In this document: piece after piece, positions 19,362 through 30,036 of the stretch
Layout: every line of letters begins with the position of its first letter
Position numbering within the stretch: the first letter of the stretch is position 1
NCBI GenBank assembly: GCA_900642245.1
Contig: CAAAJI010000111.1
Location: 48,221-106,719, forward strand
Direction: 5' to 3'
Length of the DNA: 58,499 bases
Source of the DNA: Fragilaria radians
Taxonomy: Eukaryota; Bacillariophyta; Fragilariophyceae; Fragilariales; Fragilariaceae
Notes under the pieces: generated by a model
The model's database searches: none
Told to the model about the DNA's origin: nothing
The model's input: the letters and a program-made list of their open reading frames with translations, nothing else
Made by a program: the position numbers and the translations under genes

Positions 19362-21152
19362 TCATACTAAGACGGGGCTATCGGATTCGCCCGGCTGTGC
19401 TCTTCTTCGATAAGCTGAACTAATATCTTGATGATAGAGGGCTTCAGTCTCGTGAGTGTATTGAGCCAAAGCCTGAATTGCTCTATCTTTTGGTCTCGAC
19501 ATTCGGTATATGACTGCTAAGGCTGTGCCAATGAAAACGTAACCAACAGCAAGATAGCTGCGACATGTTGCTGTAGTACAACTTCCATCTCCAGTTGTTT
19601 GAGTACTGCCTTTCAAGGACTCACTAGAGGAAGAGCCGGCGATATACATATCGTCAGTTCCCATAGAAGTTTGAATTGGTGGAGGTGTAGTCTCTGAATC
19701 CCCTTTAACTGTTTCAATGCTTGTTTGACCGTTATCAACCTCACTATTTGTTCCTTCTTTAACTCTACTTTGTCCATCAGCCATTCTTTTGCCTGTGTTG
19801 CTCCTTATTTGACAACTTTTTGATTCTGCAAAGCCAATTCGCAATAAATCTGGCTCATAAGAAATAGTGTGGCCTTGCATTACATTTGCTCCAAGGGTAG
19901 AACCGCCCTTTTTCTCAAACTGGATGCGAGCACGGTATGGTCGAATGGTTGTTGGCAACCGTTCCATGTAATGAGTTGCAGGAACAGCTAAGAGAACATT
20001 AAAATCCTCTGTGAGTCCTGTGACAGTTGATGGATCGAGTTCACGGGGTGAATTTGGATCACCCTAGATCAGTTTGAGCGAAAATTGAAATGTAAAGATA
20101 CTGTCTGGGTTCAGATTACTCACCTCAAGTTCGATCAACAAGGTAGGCATTCGGGCTAAATCACTTTCGCTTAGTTGCAATCGGGCCTCAGTGAAATCTG
20201 TGCCTGTCACTTCTTTCCAGGCTGCTCGAAATGGCTCTTCCAATCGACTGTCAAAATTCAAGAATGGAGAAGAAGAATCCACACTTGCTTGTGTGCTAGA
20301 TGCAGTCGAAACATCAATGGAGCGGACTTTATATTGGCCTTCTGAACCCACCGATTGCCCATTTTGAGCACGAAAATGAATTCTCTTTACGTTCACTTTA
20401 TAATCATTCCCATCAATCATTTTGGCATATAGCATCTCCGTAGCGAGTAATTCCTCCTTGAATCCCCCAAAGGTGACAAGCCCTGTAGCCTGTTCCCGTT
20501 TGAAATCATCCACTGTGTTGAAGCACAATGAAAACCTTCGGTGTTCAAGTTTTCCAGCTTGATGAATTTGCGACAAAAATGAGGTCGGAGCAGGAGATAA
20601 TCCCAGTATACCATCCATAACATTGTTGTAGAATCCACGCGTTCTTTTCTGGCATGCAAATCGCAACTGAAATCCGAACATTTCAGCTGCATCCGTACCA
20701 ACGATACTCGACGAGTCAACACCTCCCCCATGAAATGCAAAATCAGAAACTTCATATCCACTCCAAGAAGATTTGTCCGGTAGAGATTTTCCAATCACAC
20801 AGCGATCGCTAAAACATTGAGTTCTTGAACTGCATCCAGCAGAACAAGGTATTGTCGAAAACCCAGACGACAGGGAGAAATTGTAGAGGTTTGAACCCCG
20901 CATACCACAGTCATCACAGTCTTCACAAGGCAGTGCAGTAAAGGCACTAGATGTACTCACAGTAAGCGTCCGAAGTTGAGCAGGATTACCGACGTAGAGG
21001 TTAAGGTAATGTAAACCGAAACCAAATTGGGTAGGGATGTACCTACTGTTTGTTCGGTCTAAGCGTCGGTGCGTTCCTATCGAAAGAGAATCATTCCAGA
21101 TTTCCTGACTGCTTGCTGTGAAGATTGACGAGAAAAGGACGATAATCCTCAT
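19362..21152 (-). CDS. Pepsin-family aspartyl protease-like protein, active sites altered
   Basis: Exons 21152-20124 and 20063-19362 with a 60-nt intron (donor GTGAGT, acceptor ATCTAG); 576 residues. The start MRIIVLFSSIFTASSQ is a signal peptide. The fold is that of membrane-bound A1 aspartyl proteases: YVGNPAQ before the first active-site loop, a Cys-rich insert (CEDCDDCG, CSAGC), DGILGLSP, FSLCF, and near the end TLGANVMQGHTISY and LLRIGFAES. A membrane segment (SYLAVGYVFIGTALAVIY) and a short Arg-rich cytosolic tail follow. The first catalytic motif, normally DTGS, is STSS (VSTSSAF), so the nucleophilic Asp is absent; the second, normally D-S/T-G, is DSS (VDSSSPF). Hence probably a non-catalytic relative in the secretory pathway or at the cell surface. 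Family certain; inactivity inferred. Confidence 0.85.
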
Positions 21153-22906
21153 TCCCTTACCTACTATATCAAGGTTGCACAACGGAATGAAGTATAGAAG
21201 CTATTTTATTTCTTGCAAAATAACCAAAAAGTCATTGCTTTAGTTTTTGTGACTGTGCCCTACTGATTACTCCGAAAAAATAGCTATATCATCTAGGAAT
21301 AAAACGACACTTATTTGCTTGAATTATGACTGATATGTAGTCCAACTATAAATTAAATTACTGGGACCAAAGTATACAAAAAAATTCAAAGTTATCAACA
21401 GAAGAATTTGGTCATGTTTGAAAGAGTCAAGAGTGCACATCATTATGACTACCTCAATTTCATTTAACTTGATTGTCATGTATATTCAACTTTCAAAAAA
21501 TTTACTTGAATAAAACATTCTCGAATTCACAGCAAGAAGCTAACCTTCCTTCTGTTGAGAACTAGAATTTCCAAGTCAATTGTAAAATATTTACTTTTTT
21601 CATCATAATTTGTCATAAAGCATTCAAATGTTACATTTTTCTATGAAGGCGTATTAGATGGAACTTGTATACTTGCTGGATCGCTATCGCGTTGTAAAAG
21701 TTATTTTGATTTTGAAATGAAACAAAGTCCGTTTGATTCTCTTTGCCCTAGACTACGTGGCTCATGATATCACTTTTTTTATGATAATCATTCATCTCAA
21801 ATGCTTTACTTTTCGAGAACAAAAGATCTGGAGACCTATTGTGACAATCATGCCTTGGTGTAGCAAAGTCTTGCTAACTAGCAGAGTGACTAATATGATA
21901 TATTTCGGTGGAGAAAAACGACACACGCCAAAATAAATTAGTTGAAGTAATACAGGCAAAGCCTTGTCAATAGAAAAAGGCCGAAGATAAATTCCAAGGT
22001 CTGACGTAAATCGTTCAAGGATGTATGCTTATCCAGATACGGCAATAGAAAACGAGTGGACGCTAATCATAGCTTAATAGGAAACGTTTATCAGCTGTTA
22101 AAGAAATGTGAATTTGTTGGAAATAATCGGTATTGAGTGGGACATTCTCTTCGAAAGTTTGTTAGAATCCTTTCATTCCTTGATCAATACTGACAGAAAT
22201 AACCGAAACATCAACCGGAAAATAAACTCAATGAAAAAACCTAAAATGGCAAATCATCAAACATAATTCTTAACGAAGAAGGAAGATCTAGGGACTTCAA
22301 ATCTAGCTCTAATGCCTTGGAACAGCAACGATTGTTTCCATGCGGTTGAGATAAATAAGAAACTTTTTTCTCTCAATATTCGTTAAAAAGACTTGAGAGA
22401 ATGTTTGTGGCTATGACAAATATTAGGTGTCAAGAATAGACCGAAATTTAATCATGAGTATAATTTTCTAACTGTAATGTTTTTGTAGATTTCATCAGTG
22501 CTTCAAATTCTCCAATCGAGTGATATAAAAAGATATTGTTCTATAGCTTTGCGAAGACTAAGATCAATTTTGACCTAAAAGTTTAGATTTCAAATTTTAA
22601 AGGAAAATTACTTGCGGACTTACCACTATCTTTACCTTTAGGTTCACACAAGCAAATCCGTTTGAATATCGTGAATCCAAACTGCAAAATTTTCCAACAG
22701 ATTTTGAAAGTTAAGTTTAACTTTATCTACTACCTTCTCCTTCAAAATTTGGGAAATTCTTGACAGGATAACTTGCCTTAAAAACTCTGTGTAACGTAGA
22801 ATCAATTGGTTTGTTTTCAACTGATCGATTATGCTTATTACCGATGCCACATTTTGTCAAGAGTAGTTTTTTCCACGCTTGTTGCAGGAAAAAAACTGAG
22901 GTAGAA
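21153..22906. other. Intergenic, 1.75 kb
   Basis: AT-rich spacer between the aspartyl-protease-like gene start and the 3' end of the diverged gamma-COP gene. No frame with a recognisable product; a 68-codon frame at 22644-22850 has no ATG. Confidence 0.45.
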
Positions 22907-25816
22907 TCAGCATATCCAATCTATTACTGTCTTCGAAATGAGAGAAGTTGTGCTTCTAATCACAATCTTTAACACAAACAAGTTTTTGTAATGCGTAATC
23001 TGTGCTCTCACAAGTACAGGATGCTCTCCAAGAAGTTTGCCGCTAAGATGCAATACCTGACTACTTCCATCCTTTTTAACTTTGTCAGTGTTGTCACAAA
23101 CAGTCATACCCAAGAAATTAATGACTGCACGCAATGCTTCCATCATGGTCAGAAACTGCAGACCAACTTTCTTTGCCACTTCGTGTTCGTTACCAAGATT
23201 TTCCCAGCTTTTACGAAAATCTCGAACAGGCCACTTTACCATCAAGTCAGCTTGACATATTTCAAGATTTTCGAGCAAATATTCTTCTTCGTATGGCTCA
23301 CCGATGACATCACCACTATCATCATCAACTGCACAAATAGTGAAGCGAAGTTCGCAAGAGAAGGTACAAGATCGATAATCGTTGTCAATTAAGCGTTTAA
23401 GGACAACGAAACAGCTTTGCACATTCCCATAAGAGATGGAAGGGGCCACGATCTCACCAACAACTTCGAAAACCTCCTCGTTTTCATCTGAGGGATTAAT
23501 GGCGACCACAGCGTTATCAAGTCTTTGATGCTCAACTGAATTGTAGACTTTGAATTGCAAAATTATGTAATCTCTTAAAATGTGCTTGTTACAACTCACA
23601 ACGTATTCTGTTTCTTGTTCCGATAAAGGAGTGGACACGTGAGATACAACTATTTTACCTAAAGCAGTAAGTTCAGGAATTAGAGAAAGCTCATGCGTTG
23701 AAACCTCCTTCTTTCGGGCCGTAGATTGGGCAGAATGACAAGCATCTTTTTGCAGCTTTTGTTCGTCATCTTTGACAGCTGGCAGATTTTCCAAAGACAA
23801 CGGTTCACGTTCATCCATAGCTAATGGTGTGGACTTCAATAATTGAAGAGCTTGTTCTAGTTTGGAAAAAGGAATGTGTAATGGTTCATAGATTCGAGAT
23901 GCAATATCAATGTCCGCCCAATCGGCACTTTCTCCAACATCAATGTTATGTTGATGCGATTGACTCTCTCTGTAGGATAAAACATCAACGGCGTTAGAGG
24001 CACGGTCGCGAGTTTCATCATCATCATCTCGGAGACAACCATTCAGTAACTGGATTATGGAAGAGCGCAAGGGCCTATGCTTTGCTGCAAATAAAGATAA
24101 AGCAGCTACTGCTGCGGCTCGGACTTCCCTCGGGCCCAGCAGGAAGCAATTGTATATCAACGGAACGTGCCTTGAGGCTGATGGTCCTTGTGGGCAAAGG
24201 CGGGCAATTTTATGAACAAGCTCTGAAGTCAATTGGATATGCTCACATGCCTCTAATGTTCTGGACAGCATAAATAAGACCTCATCTGTATATTCCGGAT
24301 AAATTTCCATGGACTTAATTATTCCATCAACAATCAAACTCTTGAATTCAAAATCTCCCTTTATGAGTAAAAATTTCCCAAGATGGAAATTAATTGGCAT
24401 GTACTTTGATGGGAATTTGCGACCGAGGAGTAAAATGCTCGAAACTACATTATATCTGAATTCATTATCCAAATTTGTCAAAGTGACAGATGCTTTCTCA
24501 AGCAGTGGGTCTATCATATCCTCAGATGCTATTTTAAGTAAGGTAGAGACAACCATAGTTACAATCATAGGGTTTTCATCGTTCCATAGCTCTTTTAGCT
24601 CATTCATACAGTTTGATACAAGTCCCGGATAAACATCCGCTATGGCAGCAACAGTCTTCAGGGCCCCTATTCGTACGCAAGGCTTGGGTGAAAGGAGAAG
24701 AACACAGTAAATTCCGATTATGGGATGCAAATCTTCACTTTTAGCAGGTAAAAGTGCTAATGATCTTGCTGCTTCGTATACTACCATATCTGATTGGTTT
24801 CTCAGGCAATAAATTAAGAAATCGAAGCCTTCCCTACAAGCAGTAGAAATATCGCGAATATCGATTCCAGTATAGATTGAGCTCTCATCGAGTAAGAATT
24901 TTGTAGTATAGCGAATTATCATGATAATTGCTAAAGGAAATTTGAGCTCTCCTTGTCGAGTGTATCGTGCAACAATTTTCGATACCGCAAGGCGATCTGT
25001 GCTTTTCATTTGATATAGCAACATGATTCCGTGGAACTGCACAATTCCGTTATGCATCTTGATGGCTTGTTGTACCTCCGCAATCCAGCGTCGAACTATG
25101 GCCGCACCCTCTGTTGATTTTGGAGACATTCGCAATCCTGTCACCAAACCTGATGTTGCTAGAGGTGCACACTCGGAGACGATGGCTTGTTTGATGTAAC
25201 GTTCAATTGTTGTCAACATAGGAATATCAATTATATGTGACAACACACAAAGGGCCTTCGCACGATATAAGTCAATGTCGCATGTCATATCTTTAGTCAA
25301 ACACGATGTAACAATTATGACATCATTGGGATCACAAAGCAAGTGTATTTCCTTTAAAAAAAGATAGACAAAACGCCGAAGGAATTCATCGTGACAGACA
25401 AACAGCTTTGTAGCACCAAAGAATAGCTCTGTTGCCTCACTTTTATTGAAACTTGTATTTTCTGTCCCTTGCAAGCGTAAAAGTTTTGCAAGGATCTGCA
25501 AACATAACATGGGATTGTGTTTGACCGCAATATCATCATGAAATATTCTCGCTTCTTGAAGAACTTGTGCTTTATTAAGGACATCATAGTTTCGCGTCGG
25601 CTTGGTAGATTGAGAAGAAGTGTCGGGTTTTGTAGAATGATTCTGCTTCTTCTGAGAATCATTTTCTTCAATGAAAAGAGTTTCGACCCAGCCGGATGCT
25701 TCCTTTACCATCCAAGATAGTGTGTCATCACTGGGCTCTAGATCCTTTTTTGCAGCATCATGAGCCATGACACCACGCTTCAGTTTGTTTGCAATTACAT
25801 TCATAGGAACATCCAT
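22907..25816 (-). CDS. COPG: Coatomer gamma subunit, diverged copy
   Basis: The first in-frame ATG is at 25816 (MDVPMNVIANKLKRG), giving 969 residues without introns. Gamma-COP is the large adaptin-like subunit of the COPI coat that buds retrograde Golgi vesicles. The N-terminal HEAT trunk is clear (KAQVLQEARIFHD, VIIVTSCLTKDMTCDIDLYR, TIERYIKQAIV). The C-terminal appendage is recognisable (YVVSCNKHIL, LQFKVYNSVEHQRLDN, VSFG-like end LHLSGKLLGEHPVLVRA). The copy differs from its head-to-head neighbour at positions otherwise kept, for example TSGLVTGLRM where the neighbour has SSALVSAAHL. It is also rich in AT-ending codons compared with the neighbour. The frame is fully intact over 2.9 kb, so it is under constraint, perhaps as a specialised or lowly expressed isoform. 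N-terminal 90 residues are longer and not alignable. Confidence 0.9.
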   Translation of the reverse strand: MDVPMNVIANKLKRGVMAHDAAKKDLEPSDDTLSWMVKEASGWVETLFIEENDSQKKQNHSTKPDTSSQSTKPTRNYDVLNKAQVLQEARIFHDDIAVKHNPMLCLQILAKLLRLQGTENTSFNKSEATELFFGATKLFVCHDEFLRRFVYLFLKEIHLLCDPNDVIIVTSCLTKDMTCDIDLYRAKALCVLSHIIDIPMLTTIERYIKQAIVSECAPLATSGLVTGLRMSPKSTEGAAIVRRWIAEVQQAIKMHNGIVQFHGIMLLYQMKSTDRLAVSKIVARYTRQGELKFPLAIIMIIRYTTKFLLDESSIYTGIDIRDISTACREGFDFLIYCLRNQSDMVVYEAARSLALLPAKSEDLHPIIGIYCVLLLSPKPCVRIGALKTVAAIADVYPGLVSNCMNELKELWNDENPMIVTMVVSTLLKIASEDMIDPLLEKASVTLTNLDNEFRYNVVSSILLLGRKFPSKYMPINFHLGKFLLIKGDFEFKSLIVDGIIKSMEIYPEYTDEVLFMLSRTLEACEHIQLTSELVHKIARLCPQGPSASRHVPLIYNCFLLGPREVRAAAVAALSLFAAKHRPLRSSIIQLLNGCLRDDDDETRDRASNAVDVLSYRESQSHQHNIDVGESADWADIDIASRIYEPLHIPFSKLEQALQLLKSTPLAMDEREPLSLENLPAVKDDEQKLQKDACHSAQSTARKKEVSTHELSLIPELTALGKIVVSHVSTPLSEQETEYVVSCNKHILRDYIILQFKVYNSVEHQRLDNAVVAINPSDENEEVFEVVGEIVAPSISYGNVQSCFVVLKRLIDNDYRSCTFSCELRFTICAVDDDSGDVIGEPYEEEYLLENLEICQADLMVKWPVRDFRKSWENLGNEHEVAKKVGLQFLTMMEALRAVINFLGMTVCDNTDKVKKDGSSQVLHLSGKLLGEHPVLVRAQITHYKNLFVLKIVIRSTTSLISKTVIDWIC

Positions 25817-26197
25817 GGTTTCTCTCGAAACCTTAAGAGGCAAACTCTTTCCTCAACTTTCGAGATTCTGTTTTTTTTGTTTATTCCGGAATGTGTTTTC
25901 CCCCGAAAATTGTTCAGTCATATGTCACGTTTCCATCATGACTTTTTCGTTTTGCTGAGAGAAACAAATCTTGTTCCCAAGTGAAAATTACGTTTCGGTG
26001 GTGGTCTTAGGCTAGAATTGATTTGGGAATCTAACCACCACAACCAATGCTAAGCTTGAGTCACTAGTGGATTTGCTAGTACCACGGATGTACTCGGCAA
26101 GTGGTGGAAAAGATTTTGAACCGCAAGTACTAGTAGAGGTGCTACGCTTATCGGTCATCCGGTAAAGAGTGTAGTTTTTGATGCAATCATAACGACA
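25817..26197. promoter_or_regulatory. Shared divergent promoter of the gamma-COP pair
   Basis: 381 bp separate the two start codons, so both genes must be driven from here. It contains repeated CTAGT cores (about 26061, 26075 and 26128) and a T-rich stretch on the left. No specific factor site is recognised. Confidence 0.5.
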
Positions 26198-29074
26198 ATG
26201 GCGAAAAATAATACAACTGCTGAAGGTGATCAACCTCCTGCCCCAACAGGCATGGCGGCTATGCTGAAAGAGGTACAAGAACTAGCTGATAAATTCAAGG
26301 TGGAGGAGGACGAACAATATGTTTCACCCTATGCGCATTTGGAAAAGGCTGCCGTGTTGCAAGAAGCTCGAATATTCCATGACCCAGCGGCAGTTCGTGA
26401 AAATCCTCGTAAATGCTGCACTGTCATTGCTCAATTACTTCACCTCCAAAATTCGGGACAAAAGCTTTCTGGAACCGAGGCCACGGAGGTTTTCTTTGGG
26501 GTAACGAAGTTGTTTATGTCGGATGATGCATCATTGCGCCGTATGGTATATTTGTTTATCAAGGAAGTGGCAGAGACCTGTGATCCTGATGATATTATTA
26601 TTGTGACCTCTTGTCTAACTAAGGATATGACATGTGATGTTGATCTATATCGCGCAAATGCCCTTAGAGTTCTCGCTCGCATCGTTGATGCTGCAATGCT
26701 TGGTGCGATTGAGCGTTATGTGAAACAGGCTGTCGTGGATTCTTCCGGTCAAGTTGCCAGTTCGGCATTGGTATCAGCGGCTCATTTGTACAGGAAGTCA
26801 CCAGAATGTGCTGCCGTAGTCAAGCGATGGATAAGTGAAACCACAGAAGCTACTCAAAGTCCAAATGAAATGGTGCAATTTCATGCTATGCAGTTGCTTT
26901 ATCAAATTAAATCTCACGATAGGCTAGGTGTTTCGAAATTGGTACAGCAATACAGTGAAAGAAACACTCTCAAATCTCCTCCTGCTATCGTTCTACTCAT
27001 CCGATATGCCACCAAACTACTTCATGATGAAGCCGCTGAAGGTCGTACCTCTCTCCAAGATGGATCACCTATGTCCCGTGCTGGGTTCCAGCTGTTGGAA
27101 TCAAGTTTACGCCACAAATCTGAAATGGTTGTTTATGAAGCCGCACGTGCCATCTGTAATCTTCCACAGATCGAACCGCAAGATTTGAGCCCCGCTGTCT
27201 CTGTTCTGCAACTCTTCTTATCTTCGCCAAAGCCCACTGTACGATTCGCTGCGATGAAGACACTATCTTCCGTTGCAGCTTCCCAGCCAAGAGTTGTCGC
27301 TAAGTGTAACGAAGATCTTGAAGCCTTAATAGCAGACTCTAACCGATCGATCGCGACTCTAGCTATCACAACCCTTCTAAAGACAGGTAGTGAAAACTCA
27401 ATTGATCGCCTCCTAAAACAAATCTCTGCTTTTCTGACGGATATCGCAGACGAGTACAAGATTACTGTTGTTCGTAGTCTTCAACAGCTCTGCTTGACTT
27501 ATCCTTCAAAGCATCGCGTTCTTGTGGGATTTCTTTCCAATTTCTTGCGTGAGGAAGGTGGCTTTGATTTCAAACGATCCATTGTAGCAAGCATCGTATC
27601 CTTGATCCGTCTTGTTCCCGAGACGACCGAAAGTTCTCTTCTTCATCTCTGTGAATTCATTGAAGACTGTGAATTCACCATGCTTTCCACCCAGATCCTC
27701 CACCTACTTGGAGAATTGGGTCCCTCAACGACCGCTCCTGCTCGATACATCCGATTTATCTACAATAGAGTTATCTTGGAAAATTCAGCTGTTAGAGCTG
27801 CAGCTGTTTCAGCATTGTCTAAATTTGCTGCCCAATGTCCATCCCTAAGGCGATCGATTAACGTACTCTTAAAGCGTAGCTTGTATGACGAAGATGACGA
27901 AACCCGCGACCGATCCGCTCTCGCAGTCACTGTGATCGAGGACGCCATGATCAAGTTTCCCTATATCCCACCTCCTATAGATCCAGTTGAGGGTGAGGAG
28001 TTAGGAGCCGAAAACCCAGCAGCGGATGATCCTGCTGCATTCATTCTCTTGGAAGCCTTACCAATGTCTTTCGACAAGCTGGAACGAAGTCTCAAAGCTT
28101 ATAGATCCATTCCTAATGCTATGACTTCGCCAGAACCTGTAACTGTTGAATCCCTACCTATTGTGGAAGATACCGTAGCTGAATCCCTTTCTGCATCTGG
28201 AATCGCTGAAAACATGGATGGAGATATTATTCCTATGGGAGTCCCTGTGGAGGAAAAGAAGAAAGAAATAGTCGATCCAGCTGCTGCTGTCTATGCTATC
28301 CCTGAGCTAGCAGCGCTAGGCCGTACGTTTCGCTCTTCTAAGCCAGTTCCTTTAACTGAAAATGAGACTGAATATGTTGTCCAGTGTGTTAAGCACATCT
28401 TTCCAAAGAATATTGTGCTCGAATTTACGGTTCAGAATACAATTGAAGATCAACGACTAGACAATGTAACTGTGGTGATAGATGATAGCGATGCAGAATC
28501 TTTCAACGTCAGTGGTGAGATTGCTGTGGATGGTATTTTATACGGTACAACCAAAAGTTGTTTTGCGGTGCTTGAGAGGAATCTTGATTCCATACTTTCG
28601 CCGTGTTCCATGGCTTGTGAGCTACGTTTCACCGTAGTTCAAGTTGATCCTGCAACAGGCGAAGCTGAGGGCGATTCCTTCGAAGAAGAATACCCGCTTG
28701 AAGTTCTTGAGATTAGCACCGCAGATTTTATGGCAAAAGTTTCTGTTCCAGACTTTAGGAAGGCTTGGGACACGGTTGGTAACACCAATGAAGTTCTCGA
28801 AAAGTTTGCTCTGCAATACAAGAGACTGGAGGATGCTATTGCTGCTGTGATCGATTTCCTCGGTATGCAGCCATGTGATGGAACAGCTGTGTTGAAACAG
28901 AATCTTGGTGGAAAGCCGCACATGCTTCATCTTAGCGGGGTTTTTGTAAGTGGTGAAAAAGTATTGGCACGAGCTCAAATTATGATGCAAGGTGAAGCAA
29001 ACGTTGTCCTTAAAATTGCAGTCCGCAGTGATAGCTCTGATGTTTCACGAATGGTAGCGGACTGCATTAGGTGA
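26198..29074 (+). CDS. COPG: Coatomer gamma subunit, conserved copy
   Basis: 958 residues, one exon, start MAKNNTTAEGDQ. It has the full gamma-COP layout: N-terminal HEAT trunk (VLQEARIFHDPAAV, ATEVFFGVTKLF, TSCLTKDMTCDVDLYRANAL, AIERYVKQAVVD, SSALVSAAHL), acidic Pro-rich linker around residues 590-700, and the C-terminal ear (NIVLEFTVQNTIEDQRLDNV, ADFMAKVSVPDFRKAW, FLGMQPCDGT). It resembles gamma-COP of animals and plants more than the neighbouring copy does and uses more C-ending codons, which suggests this is the main, strongly expressed gene. Works in the COPI coat on Golgi membranes with the other coatomer subunits. Length 958 is slightly above the usual 870-900. Confidence 0.95.
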   Translation: MAKNNTTAEGDQPPAPTGMAAMLKEVQELADKFKVEEDEQYVSPYAHLEKAAVLQEARIFHDPAAVRENPRKCCTVIAQLLHLQNSGQKLSGTEATEVFFGVTKLFMSDDASLRRMVYLFIKEVAETCDPDDIIIVTSCLTKDMTCDVDLYRANALRVLARIVDAAMLGAIERYVKQAVVDSSGQVASSALVSAAHLYRKSPECAAVVKRWISETTEATQSPNEMVQFHAMQLLYQIKSHDRLGVSKLVQQYSERNTLKSPPAIVLLIRYATKLLHDEAAEGRTSLQDGSPMSRAGFQLLESSLRHKSEMVVYEAARAICNLPQIEPQDLSPAVSVLQLFLSSPKPTVRFAAMKTLSSVAASQPRVVAKCNEDLEALIADSNRSIATLAITTLLKTGSENSIDRLLKQISAFLTDIADEYKITVVRSLQQLCLTYPSKHRVLVGFLSNFLREEGGFDFKRSIVASIVSLIRLVPETTESSLLHLCEFIEDCEFTMLSTQILHLLGELGPSTTAPARYIRFIYNRVILENSAVRAAAVSALSKFAAQCPSLRRSINVLLKRSLYDEDDETRDRSALAVTVIEDAMIKFPYIPPPIDPVEGEELGAENPAADDPAAFILLEALPMSFDKLERSLKAYRSIPNAMTSPEPVTVESLPIVEDTVAESLSASGIAENMDGDIIPMGVPVEEKKKEIVDPAAAVYAIPELAALGRTFRSSKPVPLTENETEYVVQCVKHIFPKNIVLEFTVQNTIEDQRLDNVTVVIDDSDAESFNVSGEIAVDGILYGTTKSCFAVLERNLDSILSPCSMACELRFTVVQVDPATGEAEGDSFEEEYPLEVLEISTADFMAKVSVPDFRKAWDTVGNTNEVLEKFALQYKRLEDAIAAVIDFLGMQPCDGTAVLKQNLGGKPHMLHLSGVFVSGEKVLARAQIMMQGEANVVLKIAVRSDSSDVSRMVADCIR

Positions 29075-30036
29075 GGTAGATAACCATTGACACAAAGAGA
29101 ATAAATCAGATATTGATTACTCCATTCATTTTTTTCAATCCAAATTTTCTTTCTTTGTCATTCATTAAATAAGATTTGACGCATTAAATTCAAGGTTTTA
29201 AGTATGTCAGTTTTTATTCCATTTTTTCTTTTTCCCCAACGAAAAAGTGATGCATTCCATGGAGATAAAATAGATAGGACTGAATATGCTTTTTTCAAAT
29301 AATCTTAGACATGAAGCCAGTTGTTGTAGAAACCTAGAGAAAGTGATGGCTGGGGATAAAAATGCAAGGGATAGGTTAGTCTATGTCTCTGGATGGAAGG
29401 GTTGAAGAATTGCTTAGGGAAATCTGGTAGTCCTGATTCAAACTCTACCTTTTCCAGTGTAGAACCTTACTTAGATCATTCTTCTTTTGCAAGGAAATGA
29501 TTCCATTATGACTCAATTCTCCAAGATACTTCATCAGGATCAATCATGACTCAAACGGGTGCTGTTCTTTTCTCAGCCCATATTAGTTTCTTCTCACGTT
29601 TCTATCTCATCTAAGTTCAATATCAGAAAATGATTAAATTTTCCAGAGTCTTACAGTGTTAGGTGCAATCCGAAAAATTTTCTTAATAAAGCTTGTAGCA
29701 AACTTCTATATAAATCAACTCCTTTTCATGATCCAAAGATCGTGAATCCAAAACTTTTGAGAAAAATATACACCTAGCTTGTTGTGTCAGTAGCCCATGT
29801 GTAATCCCATTTCTCTAGCAGTATCCATCCTCCATGGAAGGGATTCTACACACAGATCATGAACCTAAGCTTTAAGAATCTCTTCATCTTGATTGTTGTA
29901 TTATTCACTATTGCGTTTCACATTTTTCTTTCGAAAGAATCAACCACGACTGACTGACAGACATGCGTTTTTCAGACCAACCAATAAGAAAAAATGCGGT
30001 AAACTAAACTTGAAAAAGTCACTCCTTGGCCTTGAC
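29075..30036. other. Intergenic, about 0.96 kb
   Basis: 3' region of gamma-COP and 5' region of PWP2. AT-rich, no gene seen. The PWP2 frame is open back to 29893 but contains no ATG before 30037. Confidence 0.5.

Noticed and set aside
22644..22850. 68-codon helical frame downstream of the diverged gamma-COP gene
   Set aside because: It has no ATG start and lies beyond a proper stop of the gamma-COP frame; gamma-COP is already complete.
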